DNA from: Euptelea pleiosperma
Lineage: Eukaryota; Streptophyta; Magnoliopsida; Ranunculales; Eupteleaceae
Assembly (NCBI GenBank): GCA_035048495.1
Contig: CM068551.1
Span: 21,454,248-21,518,247 of the forward strand
Direction of reading: 5' to 3'
Length of the DNA: 64,000 nt
Under the pieces are notes generated by a model, which worked only from the letters and a program-made list of their open reading frames with translations, made no database searches and was not told where the DNA came from. Shown one piece after another: positions 26,001 to 35,493 of the stretch (positions within the stretch are counted from its first letter, which is position 1; each line of letters starts with the position of its first letter). The translations under genes were made by a program, and so were the position numbers.

Positions 26001-26585
26001 TCTGAATGTGTTGGTATCTGCAGGTCAAAGCACCAACCCTTTTCCTTTTGGGTGCCCGGGATCTTCGCGTTCCAGTTTCTACTGGGTTGCAAGTAAGATC
26101 ATACTTTTTACTTTTTATTTGAGTTAATTATAGGTGCAAGGTCTTAGATTGCTAGTCTCTTAATGGGACACCTGATGACCCTCATCTGATAGTGGTCATG
26201 GCTTGGTCAAGTAAAAATTGACAGCTGGTGAAATTATTTTTTTTGATAGGACAGCAGCTGAATGTGTTCAGTCAATGCAACTAGTTTATGAAATTTATGA
26301 TTTTCATTTGACATAATATGATTCCCTGAGTTCACTTAATGTTTTGAAATATCTAGTATGCACGAGCATTGAAGGAGAAAGGAGTTGTGGTCAAAGTGAT
26401 CATGTTTCCCAATGATGTTCATGCAATCGACAGGTTTCCTCATTTTTGTCATACTATTACTCATAAATAGCTTAAAAATATTCAATTTGGTCATAGTATG
26501 ATGCTTGTTTCTTTCTTGCAGGCCTCAATCTGACTTTGAAGGCTTCCTTAATATTGCAGTGTGGTTCAAGAAGTACTTAAAATGA
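2100..26585 (+). CDS. Acylamino-acid-releasing enzyme (acylaminoacyl peptidase, S9C), 17 exons
   Basis: Serine peptidase of the prolyl oligopeptidase family that removes N-acylated residues from peptides and helps degrade oxidised proteins; in plants it is mainly cytosolic and plastidic. Exons: 2100-2250, 2400-2709, 2814-3035, 3138-3374, 3495-3572, 6486-6624, 15031-15182, 15275-15357, 15450-15577, 15681-15759, 21778-21955, 23152-23212, 23357-23479, 24497-24694, 26024-26092, 26357-26433, 26522-26585. Every junction is GT-AG and in phase; the total is 2,349 nt or 782 aa, close to the roughly 760 aa of plant homologues. Residues 1 to about 520 form the beta-propeller and the rest the alpha/beta hydrolase. 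Visible are an HGGPH oxyanion motif (exon 11), nucleophile Ser635 in GGSHGG, Asp726 in LLGARD and His758 in FPNDVH, so the triad is intact. I chose the ATG at 2100 because its N-terminus resembles known plant homologues. Introns 5, 6 and 10 are swollen by transposons. There is no in-frame stop, so it is probably functional. Confidence 0.95.
2761..2785. repeat. (TC)n microsatellite in intron 2
   Basis: A run of TC dinucleotides about 30-50 nt upstream of the exon 3 acceptor of the peptidase gene, where it can add to the polypyrimidine tract. Confidence 0.7.
3893..5330 (+). mobile_element. 5'-truncated RTE-type LINE in intron 5
   Basis: Conceptual translation with several stops gives reverse-transcriptase motifs of plant RTE elements: a 'FIDLEKTYDRV' block near 4160-4195, a 'GGETSEFPITIGL' block near 4308-4347 followed by 'GSALSPCLFAD' (4354-4386), and the C-terminal 'HKMSIAEMKMLRWMCGKTRK' block near 4952-5011. 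A separate open stretch at 4907-5197 covers the 3' end of the ORF. The element ends in a short ATG repeat at about 5317-5331, typical of RTE 3' ends. The canonical YADD catalytic region is damaged, and a 163-bp tandem duplication interrupts the RT. It lies in the same orientation as the host gene. Confidence 0.8.
4526..4848 (+). repeat. Tandem duplication of about 163 bp inside the RTE LINE
   Basis: The segment starting GATGATCCGCTAA at 4526 recurs at 4689 with only a few substitutions. Because it lies inside the decayed RT region, it arose after insertion or was carried by the source copy. Confidence 0.85.
5586..5948 (+). repeat. Tandem duplication of about 183 bp in intron 5
   Basis: The block starting AGCTCCCTCCAATCC at 5586 is repeated from about 5773 with roughly 90% identity and one small indel. 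No coding content or terminal repeats are seen; the origin is unknown. Confidence 0.85.
7885..8074 (+). repeat. 5' LTR of the copia element
   Basis: 190 bp, TGTTATCAT to TTCAACT. It differs from the 3' LTR by about six substitutions and an 11-bp length change in the CT-rich tract near the end. Confidence 0.93.
8075..8086 (+). other. Primer-binding site of the copia element
   Basis: TGGTATCAGAGC directly after the LTR is complementary to the 3' end of initiator methionine tRNA, the usual primer of plant copia elements. Confidence 0.93.
8864..10036 (+). pseudogene. copia gag fragment
   Basis: About 390 residues of Gag with the plant copia capsid-like domain ('LNGPNYLEWARVARLF' near the start, 'SLSDYFATLRSMWEEL' in the middle), then a Ser/Pro/Gln-rich linker. 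The nucleocapsid zinc knuckle near 9685-9735 is abnormal: C-x2-C is present, but the next residues are shortened and the His is missing, so it does not match C-x2-C-x4-H-x4-C. A possible upstream start at 8766 lies in another frame and stops at 8837. The frame terminates at 10034-10036, one frame away from the protease motif. Confidence 0.85.
10033..11352 (+). pseudogene. copia protease end and integrase fragment
   Basis: The protease catalytic triplet Asp-Ser-Gly lies just upstream at about 10000-10010 in this frame, so a frameshift separates it from gag. From about 10380 the GAG-pre-integrase zinc region (His, His, Cys, Cys) is present, followed by the integrase core: catalytic Asp in HSDVWGP (about 10588), Asp in RSDQGGEY (about 10777) and Glu at 10888-10890. 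After about 11085 the true integrase C-terminal frame continues one base over, where it meets a TAG at 11277-11279. The last residues of this open frame are therefore out of register. Confidence 0.85.
11681..12193 (+). pseudogene. copia reverse transcriptase, N-terminal part
   Basis: Shows the RT start ('WKAAMIEEMRALNKNGTWEL'), 'DVKNAFLHGDL' with a catalytic Asp, and 'LKKALYGLKQSPRAWF'. It ends at an in-frame TAG at 12191-12193; the RT sequence resumes in the same frame directly afterwards, so the stop is a point lesion inside the enzyme. Confidence 0.88.
12212..12913 (+). pseudogene. copia reverse transcriptase C-terminus and start of RNase H
   Basis: Carries the YVDD catalytic motif (about 12251-12262) and the 'RPDIAYAMSVISQYM' connection region. 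It runs into RNase H ('AYTDADWAGAKDDRRSTSGY') and then shifts frame near 12830. Confidence 0.88.
12793..13203 (+). pseudogene. copia RNase H, C-terminal part
   Basis: Contains 'VASSAEAKFRAMAHG', 'LYCDNKAAI' and 'HIEVDRHFIREKI', the conserved acidic and His residues of copia RNase H. In-register sequence starts at about 12830. Its stop at 13201-13203 directly precedes the polypurine tract, so this is the natural end of the polyprotein. Confidence 0.88.
13202..13210 (+). other. Polypurine tract of the copia element
   Basis: GAGGGGGAG immediately before the 3' LTR; primes plus-strand synthesis. Confidence 0.9.
13211..13411 (+). repeat. 3' LTR of the copia element
   Basis: 201 bp, about 97% identical to the 5' LTR outside a length-variable CT tract. 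The duplication GTGCT follows at 13412-13416. Confidence 0.93.
13417..15030. other. Remainder of intron 6
   Basis: AT-rich sequence with no supported gene. A CT-rich block lies at about 14096-14140. No terminal repeats were recognised. Confidence 0.4.
16430..18610 (+). mobile_element. L1-type LINE remnant in intron 10
   Basis: Degenerate translation shows the end of the RT ('RDFLWGG', 'FHLVNWKLVCK' near 16470-16545), 'MNKALLGNW' near 16978-17005, the zf-RVT region near 17650-17760 (Cys-x2-Cys and 'VNHLFIH') and 'LLGLWKERNIMIFED' near 17893-17937. A decayed RNase H tail follows and an A-rich 3' end lies at about 18595-18610. A stretch at about 16570-16965 interrupts the order and may be a later insertion. 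Many stops; non-functional. Confidence 0.75.
19305..20623. mobile_element. Non-autonomous hAT-like element (1.3 kb) in intron 10
   Basis: The left end reads TAAGGAATTAAATTT and the right end, read inward, CAAGGAATTAAATTTT. The element is flanked by a perfect 8-bp duplication CTCCTTTG (19297-19304 and 20624-20631). An 8-bp duplication and YA-rich short TIRs fit the hAT superfamily. No transposase domain was recognised inside; a 127-residue minus-strand open frame at 19475-19858 shows no family I know. The element is rich in a CGAAATATTT-like motif. Confidence 0.8.
20770..21040. repeat. GAGCTCGG-rich dispersed repeat
   Basis: Repeated 'aagcCGAGCTtcc', 'cAGGCTCGGat' and 'aAGCTCGGTTtg' words on both strands look like degenerate hAT-type MITE sequence common in plants. 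Boundaries and duplication not found. Confidence 0.45.
21956..23151. other. Intron 11 of the peptidase gene
   Basis: About 1.2 kb without recognisable coding or transposon sequence. Confidence 0.4.
24695..26023. other. Intron 14 of the peptidase gene
   Basis: About 1.3 kb, no recognisable element or exon. Confidence 0.4.
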
Positions 26586-28525
26586 GCAGGCATTGTGACC
26601 CATATGATCTGCCGTACTTGTGATTCGATCTAGGTATTATGACTCTCAGGGGCGTGGTGGGGCACTAAAGAGGGTGGATTTTTGTTTCTGATTTTTTGGA
26701 TCGAATGACCCTGATCGATTTACATATGGACAATGTGCCATAGACAGAAAATTATGTTCTGATGAGGTCAAGACAAGGTTTTTTTTTTCATGATAAGTAA
26801 ATTACAACAACTCTTAAGCCCCAATCCAGTTAATTGAAATGACTCAATGAGATGCCCATTTTTATTTCTATTAGTTTCTAATGATCACTTGCATGTAGGT
26901 GTAATGACTCAATCAGATGCTTATGATTATGTCTGTTTATACTGATCACTTGTATGTGGTAGTTTGCCATCAATCTAAATAGGGAGATGTTGGCGTATGA
27001 ACTTAATTTTATGTAGTGTAGATAATGCATGCAATGTGTCGACTTTTTGCGGGCACGCTGAGTGCCTTTTATTTCGTTACACAACGCTCAGCACAACTTA
27101 CATGGGATACTCTTTTCTCGCACCACTTGAAACTCATCACCAAACATCCCTGGGCTCGAGCTTAGATGGAAGAAATGTTGATTTTCAAAGTTGTTCGATA
27201 TGTCTATGTTCCCTTCCCAAAATGCCACGGGACACTCTTTTGGGCACACTGATAAGCAAGGTTTAAAATATCATTTCGTCTCCTTGTCTCGGTAAGCTGA
27301 CGGAATGATTGCAAGATAGGCGCTTTAGCAGAAGATATAGCTGAATTGCAGAACAGCCAACTCCAAATAGTTGGGACGAGGCACTGTAAATTATGAAGAT
27401 GTCGATGAGATAGATGATGATGATGATGATCTAGCTACAGAATCACAAATGACCTGACAAATCCATCCACACTTTTGACAACTGGCTGAAGAGAACTAAT
27501 GTGACTCAAGATCTTAAGAAAGAAAGGCATTCTCAAACAATAAAGGAAGATTTCTGAATTAGGAAAGTTCACAAGCTCTTGCAGGGTTTCAGTAGACCTG
27601 CCCTGTAACCTTCCCAAGCAATAAGAATAGAATAAGACATTTTATAGAAGAAAGCCATGCTGGATGAGAAGAGTGTTCAGGAAAATGTGTTGTTAGGAGA
27701 TGGGAAGCATACTTCTGAAGAAAGAAAACCTGCTTTTATTTGTGTATCCACTGTTCTGAAGTTCATTTTTGGGTCATGAACTTAATTTGTTTTCTGTGAT
27801 TCCAAATAGAGGATTTGATTTGAAGTTCTTATAATGGCATTGGAGCTCATAACAATAGGAAACATCTTGGCTCTCTAAACAAACCAGGTAATAGAAACAG
27901 CATAGGCTGCAAAGGATGTTCTCTTCGAGAAGGAAAGGTTCAACATTCAATCGAAATACCTATTCTTGTTATCTGCAATCAGTATTAAATGCACCAACCT
28001 TGTTGCTGTTGCTCTTGAACTGAAAATTTTGGACCTGACATGAAGAACTTGTGGCTGATCATTTTGATACTTTGCAGGACCAGTCTTCGAGTATATAAAT
28101 GGTAAGAGCTCGTCAAAATGGAATTGGTCAATCAGAATGTAAAGAACCTTGGTGGGGAAGGAATAATTTGGTGAAATACGACCTTGTTGGTCTAATCACA
28201 TGGAGCATCCACAAGGATGGCTAGCTCAGGAGGACGGCCGCTAGTCTTGGTGAAGCTTGAAACTATTTAGAATCATCAATGCCTCTTGTTTGAACTGCAA
28301 GAAAATGTTCATACTTCCAAGGGGTACTACAAAGTAGAATTCGTTTAGTGGGGGTTGTCATGGTTTTGATAATGCAGAGAGGATTGAAGCTTATAGCTCT
28401 TTTCAGATTCCAAATACTATTAGTGATAATCAGAAGGCAAAAGCCATATTACATCTATTACCCATATAAGAGGAGAGCTTGTATCATACTTATGGGATGA
28501 TTAAGGTCAGACAGTTGATTAACAG
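26586..28525. other. Convergent intergenic region
   Basis: Lies between the tail-to-tail peptidase and DJ-1 genes and must hold both 3' UTRs. Apart from the short RTE tail near 27300-27431, nothing was recognised. Confidence 0.5.
27300..27431 (+). mobile_element. RTE LINE 3'-end fragment
   Basis: A segment with 'CCAACTCCAAATAGTTGGGA' and a downstream GAT/ATG repeat at about 27408-27431 resembles the 3' terminus of plant RTE elements. It is very short; a related SINE tail is possible. Confidence 0.5.
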
Positions 28526-31500
28526 TCAAAAGTGTACACTCAATCCCAAGAGATTGACGAGATTTGAAATGAAGAGTGGAAGTGCAGGCCACCCTGTTGC
28601 CGTTAGCAGCTTCCCATGAACCACTGACTCTGCAGACTCCACCAACTCTCCTCCAGCCACCTTAACAATAGCCTTCATTGAGTAACCACTAGCACATCTC
28701 TTCCCCTACAGACAACAACAACAACAACAACAACAATGTTGAAACCCCATGATCAAGGTAATACCCACAGGTAGTTATAGCAGAGAAATGTTCTTTTGAA
28801 GATATAGAGATGGGTTGAAGTTGCTCTGACAAAGCTAGAGCTAAGGGTACAAGAACAGGTCTACACACTGGATAGCTCTCACCATATAAGCTTAAAAGAC
28901 TTTTGGAGTGTTACACATATGAGAGGTGGCCCACCAATTAAAAGGTTTCGATAAAGTGGTACAGTATGGAGTCACGTATACAAAAGTGTTGTACTGACAA
29001 GTTTGAGCACCATGGATTGTCTGATTGTTGAGCTATGTCCAATGTAAGATCATGGTTGCCTATCAACCGGACAGCTCTAGATCAATGAGAGCATTCACCA
29101 ATTTGTGTGTTGCAGAGAACCCATTACACTTCTATTCTTCAAATTATGTATGTAGTTAGTCCTTCCCCTAAAATCACACAAACAAAAATGAACAAGAGAA
29201 ACTCACCTCCAAAAGACCAGCAGCAGCAAGCAGCAGTTTCCCTTGGCCAACAGCTGAAATGATCTTGTTCTTTTCTGCAAATTCCTTCACCAGTGAAACC
29301 ACATTGTCATCCATGACCAAAAACTCCGGTGATCTCCCTCCTGGTATCACAAGGCAATCATAATCCTCAACACAAATATCGTTCCAGTTGGCGGTGACAA
29401 TGAAGTTATGGCCCTGCTTCTCGCTGCAGACCTGGGCACCCTCAGGATCATGGATGGCCGTCACGCACTTCTCTCCTTTTTTCTTGCTTGGGCTAACAGC
29501 GTCCACCCTACAACCCAAGCCTCCCAATGCTTGAAACGGCACGTTTATCTCGTAGTCTTCGACATAGTCCTGATTAAACAAAATAAAACATGAATTGGTT
29601 CTTTTGTTTCTTCTTTTTTATATTTTTGGTGGGTAAACAGGTACAGCATGTTAACCAATTGAGCAATGAGCTTGAGCCCATATGAATTGGTTCTTGACAA
29701 GGGCAGTTACTTGTTTGTCATTATCTGTCAAGAATCAAGACCATATATTTCTCGCAGCATCATTGGTTAGAGCTAGCTTACACACAATGGTCATATGTCT
29801 CATCCTAAAGTTTCGTCATTGAGTCATGCCTGACTCTCATCCATTAGGATTCATCCTGAACACCTAACTAGTCACCATCTCGACAAACCTAGATACTCTC
29901 GAGCACTTCACTGAGTCATCCAAGCAATGTCTCGAACAACCAAGGAGACATAAAGCTCCTGCACCTGAGCACTGATGGGCTTGTCAGGCCTACAGCACAA
30001 TTCTTGGGTCTTTTGACCCTTTTAACACTTTATACCACATTAGAGCGGTGCTAGCCTCACGCGCTGCTCTTATTAGGTGGCTGTCAATCAGAGTGGCGCG
30101 TGAGGCTAGCATTATTCTTCATAATAACACGGGTTCAAGGCGAGGGCACTCACCCCACATAGGAAAAGTACCGCTTTATTTTGATTTCCTGCGATTTTCG
30201 CTCCCATCAAACGTAAGAGAATATCAAGGTATTGGGCATGTGCAGGCCAACCTATTGCACTTAGGATGTTACTATCAAGAAAGCATGAAGTGATAGGCTC
30301 TGGATCCAACCAAACACCTCCGGCAAGCTTAATTATAGGCTTCAAGCTCGGAAATGCGGTGCATTTCTTTCCTTTCATGATCCCTGCAGAGACCAAGATC
30401 AGTTGGCTGTGACATGTTGTGGCAATTGGTTTGCCCGCTTCAGCGAACTTTGATACAATATTCAAAACCTTATCATCCACACTGAGAAGCTCCGTGAATC
30501 GGCCTCCAGGAATGATGAGCGCATTGTACGACTCAGGTTCGATGTCGTTGAAGTTCGAATTCAGTGTGAAGGAATGGCCTTGTAGCTCTGTATACAACTG
30601 TTGAGAATGCATAGTTAGTAAGTTTGCGAATAATTCCTGCACTATATATGAATTTTTAAAAGGGTGGTGTTATTTGCACACCTTTTTTTGAGTGACACCA
30701 ACCTCTTGGGGTGTGTGCAAATAAGTTACAAAAACCAAAAAACCTCACCACTGAGAGAGAAGAAGAGGAGGAGGAGGACCACCACCAAGCCTCCTCTTCT
30801 TCTCCGGGTGGCCTCTTGTTCTTCTTCTTCTTCTCCGAGTGGCCTCCTCTCTCTCTCTCTCTCTCTCCTTAAATAAAACAAAAAATTCCGCCGAGTATCG
30901 TTAACACGGGGTGGACATGGCTTTGGCTATATTGGTAGGCAGCTGTTGACATGGCCCAAGCCATGTCCACCCTGTGTTATCGATATGGGGCAAAAAAAAA
31001 ATTTAAGGAAGAGGGAGAGAGAGGAAGAAGAAGAAGAGGCGGGAGGGGGAGATCTCTTTCTCCCCCTCCCTTAAAAAGAAAAAAAAAAAATTGGCCCGTA
31101 TCGGTAACACAGTCCACCTTGTGTTACTGATATTGGGTGGAATTTTTTTTTTTTTTCAGAGAAAGAGAAAAGAAGAAGAAAAAGAAGAGGAGGAAGAAGA
31201 AGAAGGCGATGGTGGAGGTGCGATTGTGGTGGTGGTGAAGAAGAAGACGGTGGTGGTGAGTTCCTCTTCGTTCAATTTTTTTTTTCTCAACTTTGGGTAT
31301 GTGCAGATAAGAGGTGGGTGTCACTCAAAAAAAGGTTTGTGCAAATAACGCCATGAAAAACCGTATTATACGGTGGTACCTTTCAAAGATTTGGTAAAAT
31401 TCGCACATTTTATGTGGAGCCGTATTATTCCCTTATTAAACATGAAATATTCGCACATTTCAAATGACAACCCACATTGGCTCCGTTAAAAAACCCTCGT

Positions 31501-32613
31501 GACAGTTATTTTCTGAAAAATCTTGTGAAAAAAATGGCTTATATTTTCCGTTTTTGAAATTTTCAATTTCAGAATTTGAATTCCAGCGTCATTTTTTTTC
31601 CGTTTTTCCCTTGAGCGTTACAATTCGTTGTAACGCCGTGATAACGGTAAAAACGGTAACGCCCCCAGTCCATTAACGGCCCCTTTTAAACCTTGAATCA
31701 AAGTGAAACTCATAAGGTATCCTTACCTCTGTTGTACAGTGACAAGCATGAACTGGAGTTGGGGCCCACGATACTCTGCATTCCATCACAAACTCATTCT
31801 GGGCCGTAAGATGGCCTGATCGATTATCCTAACCATCTGATATACGGACTTTATTAAGGACGGTTTATTACCAAACTATTTTTTTCACGAACTGTCCGAA
31901 AGAGTGAGGCACATCGAACGGTTAGAATCATCTAATCAAGTTATAGCTAACGAGATCTATTATTATTTTGACTCGACAATTGGTGAGCACCAACGTCACT
32001 GCATATGCGCCATGTGTAATGTATAGATGTGGACCATGACACCATTCAGTTTTTTATATTATGGTCCTGCAATCGTATGGCCTAGAATCGCTGTAGTCAA
32101 CAGTCTAACATCGAAACGCCCACAAGAGTCAAAATGAGAAATATGAGTTGACCATGTGCGGGACCCATAATGACTAAGCGCTCTATTCTACATATATTGT
32201 AAATCGCGGGCTACTAAATTAAATGGTCCCGCTGGTTTCAACGCTGAGGATCCAGCAATGGCGCTGGAAGATAAAAAGCTAAAAAACGGCTGATCACGGT
32301 CGGGTAAGAGCTTCTAGGAACGAAAACGTGATCGTAGGATGATTCAAAGCAGTAGATCTAAGATCATCTATCGAAAGACGAAGAAACAATCAAGTAGAAT
32401 CGAAAAATGATGGTTATATATATATGAATATACCTCATATCCCATGTAATCATGAACGGCTGTGATGCATTTGTCGCCTGAGCTCTTGTTGGGGGAAACG
32501 CAATCGACTCGGATATCGAAGGCCTGCAGCGCCTGAAACGGCACGATAGCTTCGTAGTCCTCCATGTAGTCGCCGCAGATCATCAGAACCGATTTCCGAG
32601 CAATAGATCCCAT
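28526..32613 (-). CDS. Two-domain DJ-1/PfpI protein (DJ-1 homologue), 4 exons
   Basis: Exons, in transcript order: 32613-32434, 30597-30154, 29569-29207, 28705-28526 on the minus strand. All introns are GT-AG and in phase 0; the product has 388 aa, matching plant DJ-1 proteins of about 390 aa made of two tandem DJ-1/PfpI domains. Domain 1 starts with a 'MICGDYMEDYE' strand carrying the conserved acidic residue and has the nucleophile elbow with Cys122 (residues TTCHSQ). Domain 2 starts at about residue 206 with CGDYVEDYE, but its elbow reads AVGQG and has Gly316 where Cys is expected, so only domain 1 can be catalytic by that residue. DJ-1 proteins act on glyoxals or as redox-linked chaperones; which applies here is not shown. 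Loss of the second Cys and the neighbouring GTPase gene recall the Arabidopsis DJ1E (YLS5) type, a tentative link from memory. I chose the ATG at 32613 because an in-frame ATG at 32655 would add 14 unconserved residues. Intron 1 holds transposon sequence. Confidence 0.92.
28712..28736. repeat. (CAA)n microsatellite in intron 3 of the DJ-1 gene
   Basis: Eight CAA units. On the gene strand it is (TTG)n ending a few bases before the exon 4 acceptor, so its length may affect the polypyrimidine tract. Confidence 0.85.
30663..31355. mobile_element. TIR element in intron 1 of the DJ-1 gene
   Basis: The left end has GTGTTATTTGCACACC and then TTTTTTTGAGTGACACC; the right end is nearly its exact reverse complement over about 40 bp. 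Between them lie CT- and GAA-rich tracts and three inverted copies of a 'GTGTTAYCGATAY' module near 30890-30915, 30965-30990 and 31095-31135. No transposase was seen and no clear duplication found, so it is a non-autonomous DNA element of unknown superfamily. Confidence 0.7.
31488..31696 (+). mobile_element. Truncated hairpin MITE of the AACGG family
   Basis: Only the right part is present: the TTTGAATT/CAATTTCAG module, GGTAACGCCCCCAGTCC and the TTTTAAACCTTG terminus. Same family as the complete copy at 61960-62411. Lies in intron 1 of the DJ-1 gene. Confidence 0.75.
31700..32430. other. Rest of DJ-1 intron 1
   Basis: No exon seen. GC-richer than its surroundings, with 'GGGCCCAC'-like words, so possibly an old MITE, but no paired ends were found. 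Confidence 0.35.
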
Positions 32614-32799
32614 TATTTGTGATAGAGGTTTTAGCAGAGAAGTGCAGGAGATCACTGAATCGGTCTCCGTGGAGGGAGGATTTGGGTTTTAAGAGCGCGA
32701 CGAGGTGGGTTTTTGGAGCTTTCCTCCTTCCCACGCGAATCTCGTTGGGTTTCGCTCGTTAAGCACGCGTGTTGAGCAATATATGCTCAAGGATGAGTA

Positions 32800-33020
32800 G
32801 AACCTGATTAGTAATTTCTAACCATTGACTTGGAGTCATTTTCATCGGTTGATTTTAACCGTGGGAATTTGAGCATTATTGACTATTATTTAAGGTACAA
32901 GGATCCAAAGGATTGAAATCACTAATTGGGATGATTTTTGGTTTATAGGTCCTTAGGGATTGGCCACACATCCATATGGTCAGCATCCTCTAACAGTCTG
33001 CCACGTGTCTCATATTGTAG
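32800..33020. mobile_element. Left-truncated Mutator-like MITE upstream of the DJ-1 gene
   Basis: Matches the middle and right part of the 56903-57310 type element: 'CACTAATTGGGATGATTTTT', 'GGCCACACATCCATATGGTC' and 'GCCACGTGTC'. It ends about 400 bp upstream of the DJ-1 start codon. Confidence 0.75.
33002..33007. promoter_or_regulatory. G-box CACGTG upstream of the DJ-1 gene
   Basis: CACGTG core, a binding site for plant bZIP and bHLH factors. It is carried by the MITE fragment about 390 bp upstream of the start codon. Activity not known. Confidence 0.4.
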
Positions 33021-33349
33021 ACGGTCGACAGTCTGAAGTTTGAGTCCTCAAGGATCACCTCCAAATCATTTGATACACCTTGAAAAACGTGTTTCACAGT
33101 TTTCAAAGATTATCACTAGATCTGAGGAGAAAATCACGTGGAGATCTGAACCGTTGGATTTGCGAGATCAATAGCCGCGTGTTAGGTATTTTGCAAAGCT
33201 TGCAGTTCAGTTCCAAAATATAGGATTTATTTATTTACTAGTTTTTACCTATGCAAATATTACTCCCCGATAAAGCGTCTGCAAATTAATTTACATGCCT
33301 TCGGCACTAAAATTCATTTCGAACCAAACGATACACATGTTCAATCATA

Positions 33350-33490
33350 CAAATTTTTGGTATATAGGTCTACAACTTAGGAATGGGCCAAAATGGTCAG
33401 TGATCTCTAAGAGTGTGCCATATGGCTCAAGTGGATATTAGTGGATGCATTCGTGACCGAGGACTTCTGTGACCAAAACTGGAGAATAAA
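33350..33490. mobile_element. Right-end fragment of the Mutator-like MITE
   Basis: Weak match to the right arm: 'TTTTGGTATATAGGTCTAC', 'GGCCAAAATGGTCAG', 'AAGAGTGTGCCATATGGCTC'. Highly diverged. Confidence 0.5.
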
Positions 33491-33769
33491 TGTTGATGAC
33501 AGACCACTCTATGAGCCAATCACACTCTGCTTTAATGAACTAAAACAACACACAACAATGGCAACCATTGAAACTACAATTAAAACGGAACACTCAAGAT
33601 GAAGATGACAATATATATTTCAAGTAAAATAGAGTGTTCTTACCAAACCATGTGAACCAAATCACAAGGTAAACTACTTAATTGCGGTTGCAGTCATCAC
33701 ATCAAGAACGGCTGCCACACATATAAGATCTTCTGAGTGGGACCTATCGATTCCCTTTTCTACGCTTGC

Positions 33770-33850
33770 CACCTAAGCATCATCATTTACACCTCATCCA
33801 AAATATTTGGAGTTGGCAACATGAATCCTATTTCCCTGTTCAACTGTCCA
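33770..33850 (-). mobile_element. RTE-type 3' tail, minus strand
   Basis: 'CATCATCATTTACACC', then 'ATTTGGAGTTGGCAACATGA' and 'ATCCTATTTC', the reverse complement of a plant RTE or RTE-derived SINE terminus. Similar pieces lie at 47830-47920 and 58000-58085. Confidence 0.5.
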
Positions 33851-33874
33851 ACTTGCACGGGATTGGATTATACT

Positions 33875-35491
33875 CTAGTGTTATTGGCCCGTGCTAAAGC
33901 ACGGGGTAAGAAATTAAAAGGAATTTCTTTATAAACAAAGAAATTCATAAAAAAAATAAAAATAAAACTTTCATTATAACTATATAAAAATTAAAAGGAA
34001 AATATAATTGAACTGCTTGCATATAAAAAATACCTACAAATTTAACATTATGCTCTAAATATATTTAGTAAAAAAATCTCCAAAAAATATCTAGAATAAT
34101 TATGTTACCATGTCCTTTAAAACGGTAATATAATTACGTAAGACTAAAATGTGTTATTGGCGACTTCATAAATAAGATCTTTTAAGATGAAAAAAAAATT
34201 AAAATAATATACAATAAGCAAGACATCCTTATTAGTTTATAATTTTACATTATAATTCTTAACTAATACGGCCATATACATCAAATTAATCTTAAAAAAA
34301 AGATAATCTTATTTTATCCACATTCATACGTCCATTTGTTATTAAGAGTGTTCATCGTAGCCGAGAGCAAAAATCGTCTCAATTTCTTTTTCTTTGGCTT
34401 GATGCGCGACTTTTCAAAGCTCCGGGTCTTCAAAAAATATATTCACCTGCACTTCTGAAATTCTGATAAGTGATCATGCTACAAAGGATCAGCTGATCAC
34501 ATTATTCTACCAAGCTCTATCAGTCCAAGCGGTGCTAAAGAACTCGACAATTGCTGTTAAGAATAACAGATTTGCGTCGATTCATCAGGCTATTTTCAAT
34601 CTATTATATACATATAGAATTAGATATTTATTTATTTTAGGTGGATAAAAAAAATTGATTTAAATAAGCTCCGATTAATCTGAAAAAAAATATAGATAAA
34701 AAATAAAAAGAAAATAGAAATTCAAAAGAGAAGTGAGGAGATATGCTTGCAATTTTTGTGGAGAGTTGTGTAAAGATCACTAATGTTTTCTCCGTTCATG
34801 TACAATTTTTGTCTAATTAAATAGAAAAAGAAAAAAATAATAAAAAAGAATCTAAAAAAGAGAAAAAATATACAAGAGGCAAAAAAAATACATGGTCAAT
34901 AAGTTGATTAGCCCGCATCAATGTAGAAATTTTTTTTGCTCCGGCATCTTTTGCTAGGAGACGTTTCAGCCATTGGACAATGGAGTGAGAGATTATATAA
35001 GGAAAGCAGAGACATTTTAAGAAGTTTTACGTAAAAAAAGTATAGATCGACGTTTTAGGAAAGCGTAGAGACATTTTAAGGAACGTGTTATGAAATTTTA
35101 AGAAAACAAAGAGACATTTTAAGAAAGAAAGACGTTTTAAGAAATCAAATAGATATTTTAGGAAAGCATAGAGACGGTTTAAGGAGAGTTTTAGGAAGTT
35201 TTAAGAAAATAAAGAGAAATTTTAAGAATGAAAGACATTTTAAGAAACTAAATAGACGTTTTAAGAGAGGAGATAGACGTTTTGGATAGTATGTAACGGT
35301 TTTGAAATAATATACACTTAACGTTACCAATTCAATTTTGATATAGTCATTAATTGTATTAATGCGGAAGGAAGAATAAATGATAGAAAATTCGGTGTCG
35401 ATAACATGGCACTCTGCATGAGGAGAGTGCCACGTCAACTTGATGTGGAGGAAAGAGAGGGACACTGCCCACTTCTCTGCTATAGTATAAA
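33875..35491 (-). mobile_element. Non-autonomous Helitron-like element, copy 1
   Basis: On the minus strand its 3' end is a GC-rich hairpin with a perfect 8-bp stem (33888-33905) followed by a 9-10 nt spacer and CTAG (33875-33878), the Helitron 3' signature. It matches copy 2 along its length apart from an expanded repeat block (about 34990-35280) of AAGACGTTTTAAGAAA-like units. The 5' end near 35491 is degraded (TT instead of TC). No Rep/helicase was seen. Confidence 0.75.
34990..35280. repeat. Irregular tandem repeat within Helitron copy 1
   Basis: Diverged units of about 20-30 bp built on GACGTTTTAAGAAA. Copy 1 holds more units than copy 2 (36590-36775). Confidence 0.7.
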
Positions 35492-35493
35492 TA

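Noticed and set aside
29635..29690. tRNA-like words (AGCTCAATTGGTTAA on the minus strand)
   Set aside because: No matching acceptor stem, anticodon loop or B box could be paired; at best a SINE-like trace.
32614..32655. Upstream in-frame ATG for the DJ-1 gene
   Set aside because: The extra 14 residues have no counterpart in DJ-1 proteins and do not form a clear targeting signal; the ATG at 32613 starts just before the first strand.
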